DNA of 64,000 nt. It comes from an uncultured Aquimarina sp. (GTDB lineage Bacteria; Bacteroidota; Bacteroidia; Flavobacteriales; Flavobacteriaceae). The position numbers were made by a program, and so were the translations under genes. The stretch spans positions 558,001 to 622,000 of the forward strand of contig NZ_CANLMP010000001.1 in assembly GCF_947492405.1 (NCBI RefSeq). Reading direction: 5' to 3'. The notes under the pieces are model-generated. The model was not told the DNA's origin. It searched no databases and was given only the letters and a program-made list of their open reading frames with translations. Each line of letters begins with the position of its first letter. Position 1 is the stretch's first letter. This document shows positions 62,532 through 64,000 of this stretch, in pieces.

Positions 62532-62893
62532 TTAGCACTAATGGTCTTAATAATGGGAGTAATTTTTTTCTTTAGATTAATAGAAAGTATTTCTCTAGTT
62601 TCGTAGTATGTATGACTATCTTTTTTCCATTCTATTAATTCGGTAAGTTCACTATTACCTTTAATTAGAATCAATCTATTAAATGTTAATGTAATATCAC
62701 CAATTTTATTGTATTTAGTGATAGAAGGGTCGTTCACCTTATTATGAGGTTTTTGAATTACAATTTGATACTCTTTCCCATTATTCATAACTACAAGGCC
62801 TGCACTTTCATAAATCACTTGGATTTTAGATAAACATTGTCCATAATTAGTAATGGAAAACAGTAAAAAAAATAAAAATAAAATTTTTACCAT
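62528..62893 (-). CDS. Small exported protein, paralogue 1
   Basis: A 121-residue protein with a signal peptide (about 1-18, ending NYGQ). The mature part reads CLSKIQVIYESAGLVVMNNGK EYQIV and later LTFNRLILIKGNSEL and ELIEWKKD, and aligns over its whole length with the product of the gene at 63151. No known domain is recognised. Both look like small secreted beta proteins with a hairpin around NDGKEY/NNGKEY. Its last bases overlap the cmk stop by four on the opposite strand. Confidence 0.7.
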   Translation of the reverse strand: MVKILFLFFLLFSITNYGQCLSKIQVIYESAGLVVMNNGKEYQIVIQKPHNKVNDPSITKYNKIGDITLTFNRLILIKGNSELTELIEWKKDSHTYYETREILSINLKKKITPIIKTISAN

Positions 62894-63150
62894 GATACAT
62901 TTATTTGTAGTATTTACCTTACAATTTATGGTTTTAAAGTTGTTTTATTGTTATAAAACCATAATTATTTATGCTTTTTTCGATAAAATACACAGTTTGT
63001 TCCCTGAAAACCAGTAAAATAGATGCGATTAGTTATGTAATATACTTGTATAAATGAACAAAATTTAGACAAATCTAATGAAAAGCACAAAGAAAATTCA
63101 GATAAAGTATTGGTAATAAGTTTCTTAAATATAAAGATGAAAAAGCAGAC

Positions 63151-63471
63151 TTACTCAGAATCTTTAGACGGTCTAAGTTCGTAGAAAGTCATTTTTCCTT
63201 TTATCCATTCTATTAGTTCCTTTTTTTCTTCATTTTCTTTGACTAATAATACGCGATTAAGAATAAGTGTTTTGTCTTCGAAATTATATCTTAAAGGAAT
63301 AGAGGTATCAGTTACTGCGTAAAGAGGTGTTTCTTTTAAAATTTTATACTCTTTACCATCGTTCATTACTACAGCTTTCTTGGATTCAAAAATAATATTG
63401 GTTTTAGATAAAGCTTGCCCATACCCAGATATTGCCAATATTAGGAAGAATGAAAATAAAATTGATTTCAT
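63151..63471 (-). CDS. Small exported protein, paralogue 2
   Basis: A 106-residue exported protein (signal about 1-18, ending GYGQ), homologous to the previous one: LSKTNIIFESKKAVVMNDGK, EYKILKETPLY, LILNRVLLVKENEE and LIEWIKGKMTFYE match its counterparts. It ends earlier, without the C-terminal extension of paralogue 1. The pair is a tandem duplication with separate transcription units of about 260 bp between them. The function is unknown. Confidence 0.7.
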   Translation of the reverse strand: MKSILFSFFLILAISGYGQALSKTNIIFESKKAVVMNDGKEYKILKETPLYAVTDTSIPLRYNFEDKTLILNRVLLVKENEEKKELIEWIKGKMTFYELRPSKDSE

Positions 63472-63617
63472 AATTATTTACAGATTTGGATGGGGTGTGT
63501 TACGGTTAAACCTCAAAGTTAAGGATTTTATTGTTTTTCACCAGTATTTTTAAGTAAACACTGAAATTTTATTCTTTTGTTAACGTATCACTCAAAATTT
63601 TCAGGGAATATTTAGCC

Positions 63618-63656
63618 AAAAAAAGAGGCCATCCAATAACGTTTAGGAAAGCCTCT
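63618..63656 (-). terminator. Terminator of the LysM gene
   Basis: On the minus strand AGAGGC and GCCTCT form a stem, extended by inner TTTCC-GGA pairing, with a run of seven T after it. It lies about 30 bases after the stop of the BON-LysM gene. Confidence 0.8.
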
Positions 63657-63683
63657 ATTATAAAGTATGTTTTAAAATGTATC

Positions 63684-64000
63684 TTATAGATTAGGGATAA
63701 TTAATTCTTGATCTGGATGAATAACATCAGGATTCTTAAGAATATGAGTGTTTGCAGCAAAAATCTCTTTATATTTCATAGGGTCTTTAAAATAGTGTTT
63801 TGCTATTTTACTTAAAGACTCTCCGCTTTTCACGGTATGTCTATGATATACAGAGGTATCCGCTACATCAATGTCAGCTACGATATCAGCAGGAGCTTCT
63901 CCTCCGATTTCTTTTATTTTATCCCAAAGTTGATTTTTTTCATATTGAGTATTTGCTGTTCCTTTTACTTTAAGAACTCCATTATCTTCAGAAACGTCAC
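63684..64000 (-). CDS. BON-LysM peptidoglycan/potassium-binding protein (partial)
   Basis: The 3' part of a gene that runs off the window end; at least 105 residues are seen. The visible sequence starts in the BON domain (DVSEDNGVLKVKGTANTQYE) and continues to a LysM domain (HRHTVKSGESLSKIAKHYF ... PDVIHPDQELIIPNL). This is the YgaU/Kbp architecture; E. coli Kbp binds potassium and the LysM part would bind cell wall, although Kbp itself is cytoplasmic. The N-terminus and any signal peptide lie beyond position 64000. The stop codon TAA is at 63684-63686. Confidence 0.85.
   Translation of the reverse strand, partial: DVSEDNGVLKVKGTANTQYEKNQLWDKIKEIGGEAPADIVADIDVADTSVYHRHTVKSGESLSKIAKHYFKDPMKYKEIFAANTHILKNPDVIHPDQELIIPNL

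Noticed and set aside
62928..62962. ATGGTTTTA/TAAAACCAT inverted repeat upstream of a small secreted protein gene
   Set aside because: A 9-bp AT-rich stem with a long loop is expected by chance in DNA of this composition and has no T-run.

Overview
The window is AT-rich chromosomal DNA of a member of the Bacteroidota, almost certainly a marine Flavobacteriaceae bacterium (an Aquimarina-like genome is my guess, not something I can prove here). The reasons are a SusC/SusD pair with a SusE-like lipoprotein, the type IX secretion protein PorQ beside cmk, LytTR two-component pairs, DUF547 and QEGLA-motif proteins, many lipoproteins with a Cys after a short signal peptide, few Shine-Dalgarno sequences, and promoter boxes of the flavobacterial TTG / TAnnTTTG type. 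I see no rRNA, tRNA, CRISPR array, prophage or insertion sequence.

Layout. 1-8.9 kb: a YARHG protein, two LytTR/histidine-kinase pairs, a DUF5694 protein, an acyl desaturase, a RetSat-like FAD oxidoreductase with a small ferredoxin-like protein, and an unlisted 54-codon peptide with a double-glycine-type leader. 9.3-18.4 kb: a SusC-SusD-SusE-like uptake locus followed by an EreA/ChaN-like protein and two tandem esterase-fold proteins, the second with its catalytic residues replaced. 18.4-23.6 kb: DUF3307 protein, a membrane adenylate/guanylate cyclase paired with a SthA-like flavoprotein, and a metallophosphoesterase. 23.7-28.9 kb: a TPR sensor kinase, an AraC-type response regulator, a GG-leader peptide and an astacin protease with SLH repeats. 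29-34.7 kb: DUF547, a DUF1704 / N-formylglutamate amidohydrolase / ATP-grasp ligase operon, and a degenerate M28 peptidase. 34.7-40 kb: a thrA-thrB-rid-thrC operon preceded by a Thr/Ile-rich leader peptide. 40-54 kb: NAD(P)HX repair, xerD with two secreted proteins, aroQ, outer-membrane proteins, lpdA and two msrB genes. 54-64 kb: a helicase, an ArsR-controlled group of small-molecule enzymes, an orphan MreB, porQ-cmk, two paralogous small secreted proteins and the end of a BON-LysM gene.

The most interesting unit is 23.7-28.9 kb. Three promoters in it, in front of the kinase/regulator operon, the GG-leader peptide and the astacin-SLH protease, share one geometry: two TCAnTTTT-like direct repeats exactly 20 bp apart, with the second exactly 35 bp before a TAnnTTTG-type box. 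This suggests a self-contained, positively regulated signalling system that makes a small exported peptide and a secreted, envelope-bound protease. A second clear signal is the threonine leader peptide with a good promoter, and a third is a pair of near-identical palindromes flanking the arsR gene.
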